Below are positions 33,745 to 45,000 of a DNA stretch of 64,000 bases, piece by piece. Source of the DNA: Schistosoma mansoni (Eukaryota > Platyhelminthes > Trematoda > Strigeidida > Schistosomatidae); the NCBI RefSeq assembly GCF_000237925.1, contig NC_031498.1, positions 1,694,015 to 1,758,014 on the forward strand. The letters are read 5' to 3'. The first letter of the stretch is position 1, and every line of letters starts with the position of its first letter. A model generated the notes under the pieces. That model was not told the DNA's origin, did no database searches, and worked only from the letters and a program-made list of their open reading frames with translations. Made by a program: the position numbers and the translations under genes.

Positions 33745-33965
33745 AAAGGGGTTTTCGGGGATTGTTGAATTTGACCAAGATTATGAATCAATGTAGGTTA
33801 GACACTTTTTATTAAAAACTAGAAAGCACTGAACATCTGCTTCATCCTAGTGTGAGACTCTTTGGTGGCAATGAATATACATCAATACCACAGTAGGGAT
33901 TAAACCTAGAATCTTCAGTTCTCATAGTGAACGTCTAACCTCTAGAATACCTAGTCGACAACAGG
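33745..33965 (-). mobile_element. Family B remnant
   Basis: Decayed minus-strand copy: GGGGTTTTCGGGGATTGTTG, GTGTGAGACTCTTTGGTGGC, then the tRNA-like part. The core is lost. Confidence 0.5.
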
Positions 33966-34364
33966 TAATTTCAACCTTTAAATCTATTTTAATAAATGAT
34001 AATACCATAATTAGATTGGATAATCAATGTTAAGAGAAACAGTGTAAACAGATGATCAGTGAGGCATTAAATAGGAATAATATGTATTTGTAAAATCTCA
34101 GCGAATGAATTTGAAGTAAATCCAACGTTTCGCCTGGCAAACTTGCCTTGTCAACCTTTGAGAATTATTCAATCGATAGAAATAAGCAATTACTTTTCAC
34201 GTCACTGAAGCGATAGCGATAGAAAAACTTAGACTGAATTTATGTTTTCAAAGAGAGATGGTTTTCAATTTATCAATCTCTTGGTAAATCAATAACTTAA
34301 ATTAAAATCTCTAATTTTTGTGATCGTTAACAATATTATTATTAATTCATTCATTTCGGCTGTT

Positions 34365-34645
34365 TGAATCTTCCCATTGATGTTGACAACTGAAATCGGT
34401 CAATCTCTTTCGAGGCATGTGCATCCTGTCCTTTACTGCTTCGATGTTGCCTTAAGTCACAAGCATTGAAAGCAGAGATGAATGGTGGCTATGAGTAGAA
34501 TCCAGGAAGAGTGTTTAGTCCTACTCGAGACTCGTCCAATAGTTCATGTTAACTCTTAAATGCCGGTACATTCAGCTGACGAGTCCCAAATAGGACGAAA
34601 CGCGCATCTTAGGTTCCATTACTAGCCATCATCTAACTGTATCGA
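34365..34645. mobile_element. Family A copies, inverted junction
   Basis: The left part is a minus-strand tail and worn ribozyme end (TTTGAATCTTCCCATTGATG...AGTAGAATCCAGG). At about 34545 it flips to a plus-strand hammerhead (34562-34622). Confidence 0.65.
34562..34622 (+). ncRNA. Hammerhead ribozyme, family A, core kept, stem I weak
   Basis: CTGACGA, stem II GTCC-CAAATA-GGAC, GAAA, stem III ACGC/GCAT and triplet ATC (allowed by NUH) are present. Stem I (ACATTCAG against TTAGGTTCC) has lost several pairs. Probably poorly active. Confidence 0.55.
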
Positions 34646-34932
34646 TTTGTTGTGCAACCTTCTCTAAACCATTAGTTATTTCATCTGTTTTTAAACCATC
34701 TAATCATTTATCCATAATTTTTACTCAAATTATGTAAACTCTGCAAATCTTCTATAATTATTGCCTAATTCATCTTGCCAGTTTCCTAACGATATATACA
34801 TGCATAGATTGCCAATAAACATTATCATTTTAATTTCCTTCCAGAATTAGGTGAAATCACAAAATATTTAATGAATTCATGTTATTCTGCCTTGATTACC
34901 ATTATAACTTAGTTCAAAATAGATGAATGTAT

Positions 34933-35236
34933 TGTGGTGTGTGTTACTTATATATACATAAGTAGTATATAACGGTGGTCGGGTATTCAATATATTTCAG
35001 TAAAAGATCGATAAGGAAAGAACCGGAATGGAACGCAATCCATATGAAAATGCATGAACAATGAAATCAGAGACATTGGACTGACATTTTCAGAAGGAAC
35101 AGTGAATATTGAGACAATTGATTGATAGTTCGCAAATTAACTGTTTACTGTATACTTGTCAGATTTTAGTGAGATATTCTGTAATTTCATGCTCAAATAC
35201 TTCCGAATGTCCCCATCCGTGTTCTTGTTCACAACA
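34933..35236 (+). mobile_element. Solo LTR, family E, with 4-bp target duplication
   Basis: 304 bp starting TGTGGTGTGTGTTAC and ending TTGTTCACAACA. The flanking duplication is GTAT (34929-34932 and 35237-35240). Same family as the LTRs of the TRIM-like element, in the opposite orientation to it. Confidence 0.85.
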
Positions 35237-35783
35237 GTATGCCTTGATTTATTTGGAATTCATATTGTCAATATTAAATTTTTGTCTACTTTTGCTACCC
35301 TGACACTTCTCTGATTTGATGTGGTTACTTAACCTAGTGTATATACGTCCCATATTTTACATTTCTTACGACTGACTTGTTGACCGACTAAATGAGCCGC
35401 ACTTTAAGACCTTTAAGAATTTTCATTGAGAACAATTTAACAAATCAGTATTATTACTCAAACTATTAGTAGATCTTGTATTACTGAATGAACTATCAAC
35501 ACAGACTTCAGCTAATAACTTTCATTTTATTATTAGAAAAGAATTCGTCCGAGTTGTTACCTTACCCACTCTACACAAAGCCTTTTATAACAACGAATAT
35601 AATTCCTTTAAATGAATCAACATTAGAATGGAAACACACATTGAAAGATCATGAGGAAAAGTAAAATATCAATAATTTTGAAGCCACACTATTTTTTAAT
35701 GCTTTCACTACAATCTCCAATCATCATCTTTGTGTAACAATATGCGTCGGATTTAATTGTAATGGTAGCATACTATTAGTAAT

Positions 35784-35983
35784 AGTGTTGTGAACGAGAG
35801 CACATGTGGGAACAACCAAATGTACTTGTTCTTGTATTTTATCTGTTGAACACAACTTTCTAGTTCTATTAAACAGGATTTTGACCAATGTTCGATCTTC
35901 TTAACATTCTATCACCAAGCATTCCACTTTTGATTGATAATACATACTACTTATATCTGTCGACATCAGTAGCACACACCATT

Positions 35984-35985
<2 letters not shown>
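35784..35985 (-). mobile_element. Degenerate family E LTR
   Basis: Plus-strand landmarks TTGTGAACGAGAGCACATG, GGGAACAACCAAATGTACTTG and ATACTACTTATATCTGTCGA with CACACACCA at the end. The middle is diverged or shortened. A (TAG)n array abuts it. Confidence 0.5.

Positions 35986-36021
<36 letters not shown>
35984..36021. repeat. (TAG)n microsatellite
   Basis: About twelve perfect TAG units, with an imperfect duplication of TACTTAGACTTTTCAT straight after. Confidence 0.9.
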
Positions 36022-36022
<1 letters not shown>

Positions 36023-36649
36023 CTTAGACTTTTCATAGTACTTAGACTTTTCATTGTCTACTAGCTAAACCACTTTGGACACATCAACAAAAAGAAAGCA
36101 TTTTATAATCACAATGATCCACACACAAAAAATCTATGTCATATAGACACAAACATACAATACTGTTTATCAACAATGTGTGTGTGGGGGGGGAAAGAAA
36201 GCAATTCATCCATAAGTATTACTTAATGCAACATTATAAGTGTCAATGGGCTATATATTATCATACCCATTTACTCTTACTTCTAATGGATAAATGTATA
36301 AAGAAAATAGATGTACATTTATAAGAAGTAGAACAACTGTTATTCTTATTTCAGTTAACATTTAAAAGAAAAAAAAGAAGTATAAAAGAAAAACGACAAC
36401 CATTACTTACTATTTAAAAGAAGGTTTCAAATAGAATCTTACATAATACTCAACAGTATTAACCAAAAACCCCAAGTGGCATATATAGGTTTAATGCAGT
36501 TTTTTTGTATTTTTACGTCGGAGGAGAGTCAACACAGCATATAGGAAGTATTACTACTACTGATCACATAATTAAAAAGCACTTAAGGTGTATATATATT
36601 GTCCGTAATACCTTGATTATTTATGATTGTCGAAATAGTTTTAGTGCAC

Positions 36650-36725
36650 TTTCTATCTCTCTCTCCCTTTGGCTCTGGCTCTCTTTTCTTCTCTCTCTCT
36701 CTCTCGCTCGCTCGCTCTCTATTTC
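36650..36725. repeat. (CT)n-rich tract with CTCG units
   Basis: An interrupted CT microsatellite. The Ser/Leu-rich open frames here are products of the repeat. Confidence 0.85.
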
Positions 36726-37104
36726 TTTGTCACCCTAGTACCTCACCTAACTTTTTAATGCATTATCTAATGGATATTCATAGTGCTTTTGGTGCAAGTA
36801 AATGGCCTAGTGGAGTGAAGATGGTCTGAAAAAATAAAACTTTCACATATGTATATATGATATATCTTATTATTATTTTTCAGTTTGTAAACTTTTTTTC
36901 TCTGTAAAACTTAAGAGTTAATTGTTATCTCTAAGATATTCATCATTGGTTACCTTTTCTTAATAATAAAAGTGAGTTTTACGATTGTTTTTTAGGAAGA
37001 AAACTTAGTAGTCAACGGACTAATAATGAATTAATCTGACTTTTAAGCTTCTATTTTCTACATTACATTCATTAAAGTATATGAATATAAATATAATCAT
37101 CAAG

Positions 37105-37490
37105 TCAGAAGGGGTTTTGTGGAGATTTCAGTATTTTCATAGTTGAAAGCATGAGTCAAGAGATATTTCCTGGAGTTCTAGTGAGAAGCAATGACCAATG
37201 GAGTTCAACCACGTCTGTTGTGAGATAGGAACTCATTGAAGACAATTGGTGAACGGTTACTCAACTTCGTGGATTGGTTGAAGTTAGACATAAACACCAT
37301 CGGATTCCGGCCCAGTGGTCTGTCGGTTAAGTGCTCTAGCGCAAGACTGATAGGTCCTGGTTTCGAATCTCGCGAGGTGAGATCGTGGATACGCACTACT
37401 GAGGAGTCCCACAATAGGACGAAACGGCCGTCTATTGCTTTCAGGTTTTCCATGGTGGTCTAGCTTCAATTGACTCATGCTTTCAACTAT
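37105..37490 (+). mobile_element. Family B ribozyme SINE with inverted 5' end
   Basis: Left end is an inverted tail (TCAGAAGGGGTTTTGTGGAG to GCATGAGTCA), then body from TATTTCCTGGAG, tRNA part (GGTTTCGAATCT), intact hammerhead core (37394-37437) and tail. Confidence 0.85.
37394..37437 (+). ncRNA. Hammerhead ribozyme, family B, intact core, paired change in stem I
   Basis: Stem I CACTA, CTGAGGA, stem II GTCC-CACAATA-GGAC, GAAA, stem III ACGG/CCGT, triplet GTC, stem I TATTG. The first stem I pair is A-T instead of the family's usual G-C, changed on both sides. One C-T mismatch remains in the middle of stem I. Confidence 0.75.
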
Positions 37491-37749
37491 GATAAACATC
37501 AATTATCTATACAGTCAAATCAAAGAAATATAGTCTATTATTCACATGATCTAATTTCTTCTATCTCTTGTGAATATATAGATGTTCATAAAATTGTCCA
37601 GTTATATTGAATTATAAAAAATTGTAATGTTATAAACTATCTATGATACTAGATGCTTCAATGGGAGTTGATCCTGGAACTAATAAAAAGATCAGTTTAT
37701 TGATAATTTTTATAATAAACATCTTATCAAATAAGACTGAAGAGTGTGC

Positions 37750-38277
37750 TGTTATGTCCTAGTGAAGATTAAATTATGGGTAACTTCTAGGAACTAATAA
37801 TGGACTAATGTTATACATATATTCTCATTATATAACGGTGAAGAAACTAAACTATATTCATATTTTATTCATTCTATTATAAGCTTCCATTTGGCCTATT
37901 AACTATTATTATATGATTTACTATTTATAAGATATTCCTAATTTATTCGTAACAGTCTCTTTCAATCACAGCCACTTTTTGGCTTGATCTTGTACAAATG
38001 TTATTTCCTATCTTATGGTGTGATGTGGTCTGATTTCGCTTGTATATAAACCAAGCATGTCTGAGAGTATATGATTCTAAGTAACGAAGTCTGATATTTG
38101 TGTTCTGGACTGAATAGGCTGTTTTAGACGAGAAGCTACTATCTCAAGGACCATTAAGAACTCTAGTCTGCTCGTACCGGTTTATGCGTCATTGGTCCAT
38201 TCAATAAGTCGGTGACTCTAATTGGTGATCGTATCATGTGATATATTACCAGAGCACAAGGGTCACAAGTCATAACA
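37750..38277 (+). mobile_element. LTR, family D
   Basis: Begins TGTTATGTCCTAGTG and ends CATAACA. Collinear with 44347-44866 (GTACAAATGTTATTTCCT, GTATATAAACCAAGCATGT, TGTTCTGGACTGAATAGG). The flanks do not match, so the duplication is lost or the ends are slightly off. Confidence 0.65.
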
Positions 38278-38749
38278 GATACGAGTAAACTGATAACTGG
38301 AAAACATAATAACTGATTGGTGATATGTAAACCATCAAAGTCTGGGAAAAAATTGTAAAGAGTAATCAATAAACCAAACTACATCGACTAAATATGAACA
38401 ACAACCGAAAGGAACTCATACAAGCTGTTTTGTACAGATTATTATTCAAAAGAATCATGACTTAGTTAAATAGTTTCAGTCTTGAAGAAATTTACCTTTT
38501 GACCTTTCCTGTGTACAAATGGTTATTTTATTAACTTCAATAAAGGCGTCTAGAAGGTCAACGTACCAATGTAAAGTTATCAAAAATTAAGAAATAAACC
38601 ATTCTACCAAATATGGGAAATGTCTTAGAAATCATGACAAGGATTTCAAAACCATTGGGAATCAAAATAATTCATAAATCAATAAAATTACTTTATTCTT
38701 TTTCATGGAGAACAAATGACATAACAGTGAAAAAGAAACAAATAAAATG

Positions 38750-39001
38750 TCGTGGATTGGTTGAAGTTAGACATTAACACCATTGAATACCGATTCAGTG
38801 GTCTAGAGGTTAAGCGTTCTCTCACAACACAGAAGGTCCTCGGTTTGAATCCCGTGCGCGGTATCGTGAATGTGCACTGTTCACGAGTCTCATACTAGGA
38901 TGAAACGGTTGTCCAGTGCTTCCAGGTTTTCAATGGTGGTCTAACATTCATCGATTCGTGATCTCAATAAAAAAAACTTGACAATCTCCACAACCCTTTA
39001 C
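38750..39001 (+). mobile_element. Family B, diverged subfamily
   Basis: CGTGGATTGGTTGAAGTTAG, tRNA part (GGTCTAGAGGTTAAGCG, B box GGTTTGAATCC), hammerhead relic (CACTGTTCACGAGTC...GATGAAACGGTTGTC), tail with CAATGGTGGTCTAACATTC. TTCACGA replaces CTGANGA, so the core is broken. Confidence 0.7.
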
Positions 39002-39639
39002 TAATCAAATAAAATAACATATCATCTGATCAATGATTACGAGCAATCATGGAAACAAATTTGATTAAAATAATTTTGAAATTCTCAATTTAAAAAATTC
39101 AAATAATGTCAGGAAGTTTCTGTAAGTATAACATTGAGATCAATCTGTAATTAATAGGTAAATCGAAATTGACTCTATTTGTCAACCTATACAGATAAGA
39201 TTAACCAATTACATGTTCAGAAGTTAACAGAACGAAATGCTCAATTGAAATGTAAAAACAAATAAAACTAGCAAAACGTCTGTAGATAATTATTCACAGA
39301 CCAGGTCATCAGAATAGGCCGCTAAAGTACATGTGCACCGATTAAATACTTCACTTCTACTAAACATATGTGTACGTGATGTTGTTTAGAATGAGAATGA
39401 AAAGTTTACAGCTAAATTACTCAGTTCAATGTATATACAACTTATGTGGATAGTGAAGTCTACTCAAATTAGGCGGAAATGATGTGACATAGCTCACATC
39501 AAAGTCAAACTTCACTGTAAATATCTTACTTTCTTTATCATATCCTCGAGTGATAAACAGGTGAATCGACTTTCTTGGTAACTGGCTGAAATCTTTCTCC
39601 TGATGCTTTAAAATCGTAAAGGGCTGCCCTTCATGCATA

Positions 39640-40530
39640 CGTATATATATATATGAATTTCATGAGTTTCGGTTTGTATAGTTTATGTGTGTAAATATAT
39701 CCAAAGAATATGAGCCAGGCTCTCAGAGACTAACTTAAGCTGGACAGTCATCCCTGTGTCAAAAGCGAAGCCAAGTCAGCAAAAAATCAGTTCTGCAAAC
39801 AGAAATAAATTAGTAGAAAATACGGGGGAGAATTGACCGTCAACCCTCCCTGATAGTGTTTGTGCCTATATGTGTTCCATGAAATGCATGGGCGATTGTC
39901 TGTGTACCAGTGGTGTGCATGTAACACGTAAGAGACAGACAGTAGTATCAAATAGGTGTGAAGGGAGTGGTGAACATCTACCCTCCCAAGGGGCAAATAT
40001 ATGTATGCCACGGGCTGCATAAGTGAAGACCTATATGCTACCGGTATGCATGTAACGTACAGTTGTCCCTAGTGCAGCTCCGCGTGCGCCAAAACCCTCA
40101 GGGTTTCCAATGGTTTACGCTCGGAATGAAACTCATGCTGTGGGTTTGTAAGCCTCGAGGAATGGATTCTATTTCAGAAAAGCCAATCGGCTTTCCGAAA
40201 TGAAACACCACCAGAACAATAGCATGTATTAGTAAGTATATATTAAAGAAATACGGAATGGACCCACTAATACAATGGTCAGTCGATGGCATGCCACTGA
40301 TTGATCTGCGTTAGCCACCATTGCCTAAGAGACATTCAATAAACGGTTCAACGTTTACTGATCTATTGCCTGATGTAGGAACGATTGAGCTTGATGGACG
40401 GTTCGTCTAGGGCTCAGTGATATTTCACTACCCTTACAAACCTGCATTGCATCTAGACAGTGTAAAGTAATGACAAACATCAGTTGATAAAAAGTTCACT
40501 TGTAAATTTTTGTAAAAACGTAGATCTTGT
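39640..40530. other. GC-richer unassigned segment
   Basis: Base composition departs from the flanks. Two related phrases occur (GTGCATGTAACACGTAAGAG at 39914 and TATGCATGTAACGTACAG at 40044). Short minus-strand frames (39787-40020, 40098-40292) have no recognisable domain. Perhaps an unclassified mobile element. Confidence 0.35.
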
Positions 40531-40709
40531 CGGTGCTGTTAGTTAGATTATTGTGATTGGACGTCAGTGATAATAATAGTAATAATACATATACCATTAA
40601 GCTATACCATTAAGCTATGAATTTTCTGATTATAATAAGAAATAACAAAACTTATTGATCGTTACACTGTAAAATTTAACCAACAGGTTATGGTTAACAC
40701 TGATGATTA

Positions 40710-41165
40710 TTAAAGAGACTTTGTGCAGATTGTCAAATTTTGTAGTCTATGTCAAGATCCGAACTTAGTTAAACAGCTTTCGCAAATCAAGGAGAACCGG
40801 ACAGTTGTTTCATTCAAGTAAGGAACTCTATAACACTTCCCACACGCCGGAGATCGAATCCCTAGCTCCAACATTATATATTATAGTGAGAAGCCGGGAT
40901 CATTGTTGCTCAACCATGTTGGATGTGAATTAACTAATTATACTTCATTAACGCCAGTAGATGAATGTGCTATATTGCAGATCTATCGATTCTGGAAATG
41001 TTCGCTACCGTATGGCGATCCAGTGGTCCGAATGTCAAACGCTTTCCGCGAGACCTGAAAGTTTTGAGTTTAATCTTCAAATGGATCCCAATATTTACTT
41101 CTGAGGAGTCTTACACTAGTAAGAAACAAATATTTAGTTGTTCGAATATCCTAGTTGCTGTTTAA
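40710..41165. mobile_element. Family B degenerate pair
   Basis: A worn minus-strand half (40710-40885) and a worn plus-strand half (41010-41135: TGGCGATCCAGTGGTCCGAA, CTTCTGAGGAGTCTTACAC). Confidence 0.5.
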
Positions 41166-41329
41166 ATAATAATAATAATATCTCCGATAACAATATAAAA
41201 ATTTTGTTATAGTGCATTGTTAAAACACCGGAATTAAACAAGTTCTTCGATGTTTAATTGTTGTGAACTACTTCAATTGACTTAACGTATAATTTTGAAG
41301 CAGGATTCACTTTCTTAGAAATTTTTGGA

Positions 41330-41670
41330 TTATTATCGGAATGGGGTTTGTGGAGATGATAGAAATTTAATAATTGTATTCATGAGTCGATCTAAGTTAG
41401 ACCACCATCGAAAACCTGGAAACAATGGACGGCCATCTCGTCCTAGTAATGGACTCAGAGGTCCACACCCACGATCCCTTACTCCAGACTCGAACTCAGG
41501 ACCTTCGGTTTGGCGAGAGAATGTTTAACTTGTGGACCATTGAAACGTCATCCAATGGTGTTATTGTCTAACCTCACTGCTGAGGAGTCCCATACTAGGA
41601 CAAAAAGGCTGTTCAATGCTTCCACATTTTCCATGCTGGCCTAACTTAAATCGACTCGTGAGTTCAATTA
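41330..41670. mobile_element. Family B head-to-head pair
   Basis: Left minus half (GGGGTTTGTGGAGATG to the tRNA part with AACTCGAACTCAGG). Right plus half begins at CTCACTGCTGAGGAGTCCC, with the core broken at GACAAAAAGG (GAAA lost), then the tail. Confidence 0.7.
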
Positions 41671-41760
41671 ATAAATTTTTATATCAACAAGTATTTTTAT
41701 CTGTAAACCATTTTCTTTTCAGTCTGTTACGTAATATTTCAATATGTGAAAACATTTTCG

Positions 41761-42110
41761 ATCACAAGCAAAGATAGACAGTGGTTAACAGTGGAATCCA
41801 GGACATGCGTTTCGTACTATTTTGGACTCATCAGCTGGATGTACCTGCATCTCAGAGTTGATGTTCACTCTGAGACTCGAACCCAGTACCGCTCGCTTCA
41901 AAAGCCATAGCATTATCCACTCAGCTACTGAGTCCTGAGAGCCATTTGCTTGTGCAATGGGGTGAAGCTTAAATTCACTTGGTATTACCTGTTTGAATCT
42001 TCCCATCGATTTGTTAGGACTGCAATTGATCAGTCTCTTGTTAGCATATGTGCATACTGTGCGTATTGCATGGATATAGCTTTAATTCACAGCCTTAAAT
42101 CACATCTCAT
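41761..42110 (-). mobile_element. Family A (Sm-alpha-like) ribozyme SINE, near full length
   Basis: Minus strand: tail with TTTGAATCTTCCCATCG (on plus), tRNA part with ACTCGAACCCAGTACC (B box region), hammerhead at 41789-41848, and the CTATCTTTGCTT end. Confidence 0.85.
41789..41848 (-). ncRNA. Hammerhead ribozyme, family A, core kept, stem II mismatch
   Basis: Minus strand: GCAGGTACATCCAG, CTGATGA, stem II GTCC-AAAATA-GTAC (one C-T mismatch), GAAA, ACGCATGTC, CTGGATTCCACTG. Stem I is intact. Confidence 0.65.
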
Positions 42111-42359
42111 CTTTTTCAAGAATTTGTTGTGATTGTACAGTTTTAAAGATGAATTTTCTGAAAAAGATTACTCCTTGTTGAAATAATCTTCTATCATTTT
42201 ACACATTTCATACGACGCGATAATTTTCTCGCCTGTCTAGACCTATATATTCTAGCTAATCGTGAATATGATTGTACAATTTTAGCAAATGTTATCATTA
42301 TAAATAAAGTTTTCTTCTCTGATTCAATATAATTTTTTTGTTACTTGAAGCTCATAATC

Positions 42360-42720
42360 AGAATAGGGTTTTTAGAAATTGTAGTAATTTTAATAGTTGA
42401 ATTCATGAGTCGATTGAAGCTAGACCAACATTGAAAATCTGGAAGCACTGGATGACCGTTTCGTCCGAGTATGAAACTCATGAACAGTACACATTTACGA
42501 TAACACACACGAGATTCCAACAAGGGACATTCGGTCTCACACGTGAATGCTTAATCTTCAGACAACTGAATCGACATCCAAGAGTATTGATGTCTAAATT
42601 CAATAGATCCATGATCTTGCACAACCATTCATCCATCGTCTGAGATAGATACCTGTTTCACACCTGACATGGATTGGACTCCACTTGTCACAGTTTCTCA
42701 ATAGAACTCCAAAGAGTTAC
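42360..42720 (-). mobile_element. Family B, second subfamily
   Basis: Full unit on the minus strand. Plus-strand landmarks are GGATGACCGTTTCGTCC, ACACATTTACGATAACACAC and GACATGGATTGGACTCCACT. The hammerhead has TTCATGA in place of CTGANGA. The same subfamily lies at 46739-47790 and 52320-52580. Confidence 0.7.
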
Positions 42721-42804
42721 TGACAGTTTATGTCATGTTCGTAATCACAAAGAGCCAGAAATTTGTTGTTACAAGTCTATATAGATAATAGGGAATATCT
42801 GAAA

Positions 42805-42930
42805 CGTGAGTCAATTGAAGCTAGACCACCAGGGAAAACCTGGAAGCACTAGACGGCCGTTTCGTCCTATTGACTCACTCTTTCAACTATGAAAATATTA
42901 AATCTCCACAAAAACCCCTTCTGATAATAA
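42805..42930. mobile_element. Family B miniature foldback
   Basis: A minus-strand tail up to the ribozyme's GAAA side (GACGGCCGTTTCGTCCTATT) joins directly to a plus-strand tail (GACTCACTCTTTCAACTATG to CCCCTTCTGAT). The tRNA part is gone. Confidence 0.7.
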
Positions 42931-42952
42931 TATCTGAAACATTATTCTAGTT

Positions 42953-43400
42953 TAAGCAGAGATGGATAGTGGCTAGCAGTGGAATCCAGGATGCGCGTTT
43001 CGTCCTATTTGGGACTCGTCAGCTGGATGTACCTGCATCTCAGAGTTGATGTTCACTCTGGGAGGAACTCGAACCCAGTACCCTCGCTTCAAACGCCATC
43101 GCGTTATCCACTCGGCCACTGAGTCCTGATAGCCACTTGCTTGTGCGATGGGGTGAAGTTTAAATTCACTTGGTATTGTTTGTTTGAATCTTCCCATCGA
43201 TTTGTTAGGACTGCAACTGGTCAGTCTCTAATTGGCATATGTGCATACTGTGTGTATTGCCTCAATATAGCCTTAATTCACAAGCATGGTAAGCAGAGAT
43301 GAATAGTGGCTAGCAGTGGAATCCAGGACGCGCGTCCTGTAAATTTGAGACTGTACCAGTTGCAGTCCTAACAAATCGATGGGAAGATTCAAACAAACAA
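42953..43400 (-). mobile_element. Family A tandem, 1.3 units, period 337 bp
   Basis: AGCAGAGATGGATAGTGG recurs with small change at 42955 and 43292, giving a 337-bp period like the schistosome satellite-type Sm-alpha repeat. The first unit is complete, the second partial. At 43340 the ribozyme is cut inside CAGGACGCGCGTCCTG, a perfect 16-bp palindrome. Confidence 0.8.
42976..43036 (-). ncRNA. Hammerhead ribozyme, family A, intact core
   Basis: Minus strand: GCAGGTACATCCAG, CTGACGA, stem II GTCC-CAAATA-GGAC, GAAA, stem III ACGC/GCAT, triplet ATC, CTGGATTCCACTGC. Stems I and II pair fully. The triplet is ATC instead of GTC, which NUH allows. Confidence 0.75.
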
Positions 43401-43899
43401 ATAACCGAATGAATTATTCTAGTTTGTTATCGCCTATTATATGTGCAAAATAGATATAAATATGGTTGTACAAATTTAAGAAATGAAATTGTTACACAGA
43501 AAACTTTCTTCCCTGATGAATTACCTTTATCTAGCTCACTGATGACGTAACACTGGATTTCTTTCATTGATAATAAGTATTAATTCAGGTATATACAGTT
43601 CTGAAATAAACTACATTTTCGCACACACACACACACAGACTTATGGAATAATAAGACAAAATAATCATCATGGTTTAGTTATAAATTCTATATTACCTGT
43701 GATGATTGGAATAGACACTAAAAAAAAAATTTCACTCCACAAGTGAATGAAAATAACAAATGTAACCTGCTTTACAAAAAAAATACCAAAATAACTAATA
43801 AGTTGTAATATAATCAAGTAAATTATCTAACTACTACTGTGGTGTATGCTCCTGATTGGTATGGAAGCAAAAGAACAACAAAATTTGAGACGTTATAAG

Positions 43900-44106
43900 C
43901 GAAGATGGATAGTGGCTAGCAGTGGAATCTAGTTAGAAGCGCGTTTCCTCCTATTTGGGACTCGTCAGCTGGATGTATCTGCATCTCAGAGTTGATGTTC
44001 ACTATGGGACTCGAGGCAATACGTGCAGTATGCATATATGCCAATTAGAGACTGACCAGTTGCAGTCCTAAACATCAATGGAAAGATTCAAACAAACAAT
44101 AGTAAG
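43900..44106 (-). mobile_element. Family A copy, internally deleted
   Basis: Ribozyme region present but damaged (GAGGAAAC for GACGAAAC, an insertion before stem I). The tRNA part is missing between CTATGGGACTCGAG and ATATGCCAATTAGAGACTG, which is in the opposite orientation. Confidence 0.65.
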
Positions 44107-44109
44107 TGT

Positions 44110-44258
44110 ATTAGAAAATGTGAGACAATTGATAGATATTTTGCAAATGAAGCATTTACTGTATAGTTCTCAGATTTTACTAACAGATTCTTCAGTTTTA
44201 TAGTTTAAATACATTTGACTGTTCCCACGTGTGTTTTCGTTTACAATACTACTACCAT
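44110..44258 (+). mobile_element. Family E LTR fragment
   Basis: Matches the 3' half of 34933-35236: GAGACAATTGATAGATATTT, ACTGTATAGTTCTCAGATTT, TCCCACGTGTGTTTTCG. It starts directly at the end of a family A copy. Confidence 0.6.
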
Positions 44259-44346
44259 GACTACTACTACCACTACTACTACTATCAATAGATGGAAAAG
44301 TTTTTTCCCAAGAAAATTGTTTTCTGGTATATTTGAATAAAGTAAA

Positions 44347-44866
44347 TGTTATATCCTGTGGAGAATTATGAATGATAACTTTGAGAACTATTTATGGACC
44401 AATGTGATATGTATATTTCCTATTGTATAATTGTTAAGTAACTAAACTATTCTTATTCGTATTCCTCTTATTATGAGTTTCATTTGGGTCCATACACTAT
44501 TATTATACGATTTATCATTCTTGAGTTATCCTCAGTCTATTGATTACTGTTCCCTATATTCACAACCTCATTTGGCCAAATCTTGTACAAATGTTATTTT
44601 CTGTTTTATGGTACGATGTGGCCAGTTTGATTGGTATATAAACTCAGTATGTTTGAAATATAATGATTCATACCGCAGAGGCTATTATTGGTGTCCTGGA
44701 CTTAACTGGCTGGACTAGGCAGATAGCAGGACTGGTAAGTACTCAAGACTGCTCATACAGTTTTTTGTGTATCATTGCTGTGATCGATAATTCACTCCTC
44801 TCTCATTGGCGGTCTTATCACGTCATCATATTAAACAGGGCACACACATACTCACTCGATATAACA
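44347..44866 (+). mobile_element. Solo LTR, family D
   Basis: 520 bp with ends TGTTATATCC and GATATAACA. Flanks GTAAA and GTCAA (one difference) are the likely 5-bp duplication. It contains a TATA-like GTATATAAACTCAG. Confidence 0.8.
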
Positions 44867-45000
44867 GTCAACCAAAACTGGATTTATTCTTATTATTTTT
44901 CTTTCTAATATATTAAAACAATCAGAATATGAGAGATAATTTGAATTGCTATACTTCTTTGTCATTTCATGCATATCACTTTCGGTTTAACAAATTTATT

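Noticed and set aside
35984-36021. CRISPR-like or telomere-like array
   Set aside because: A simple TAG microsatellite without spacers.
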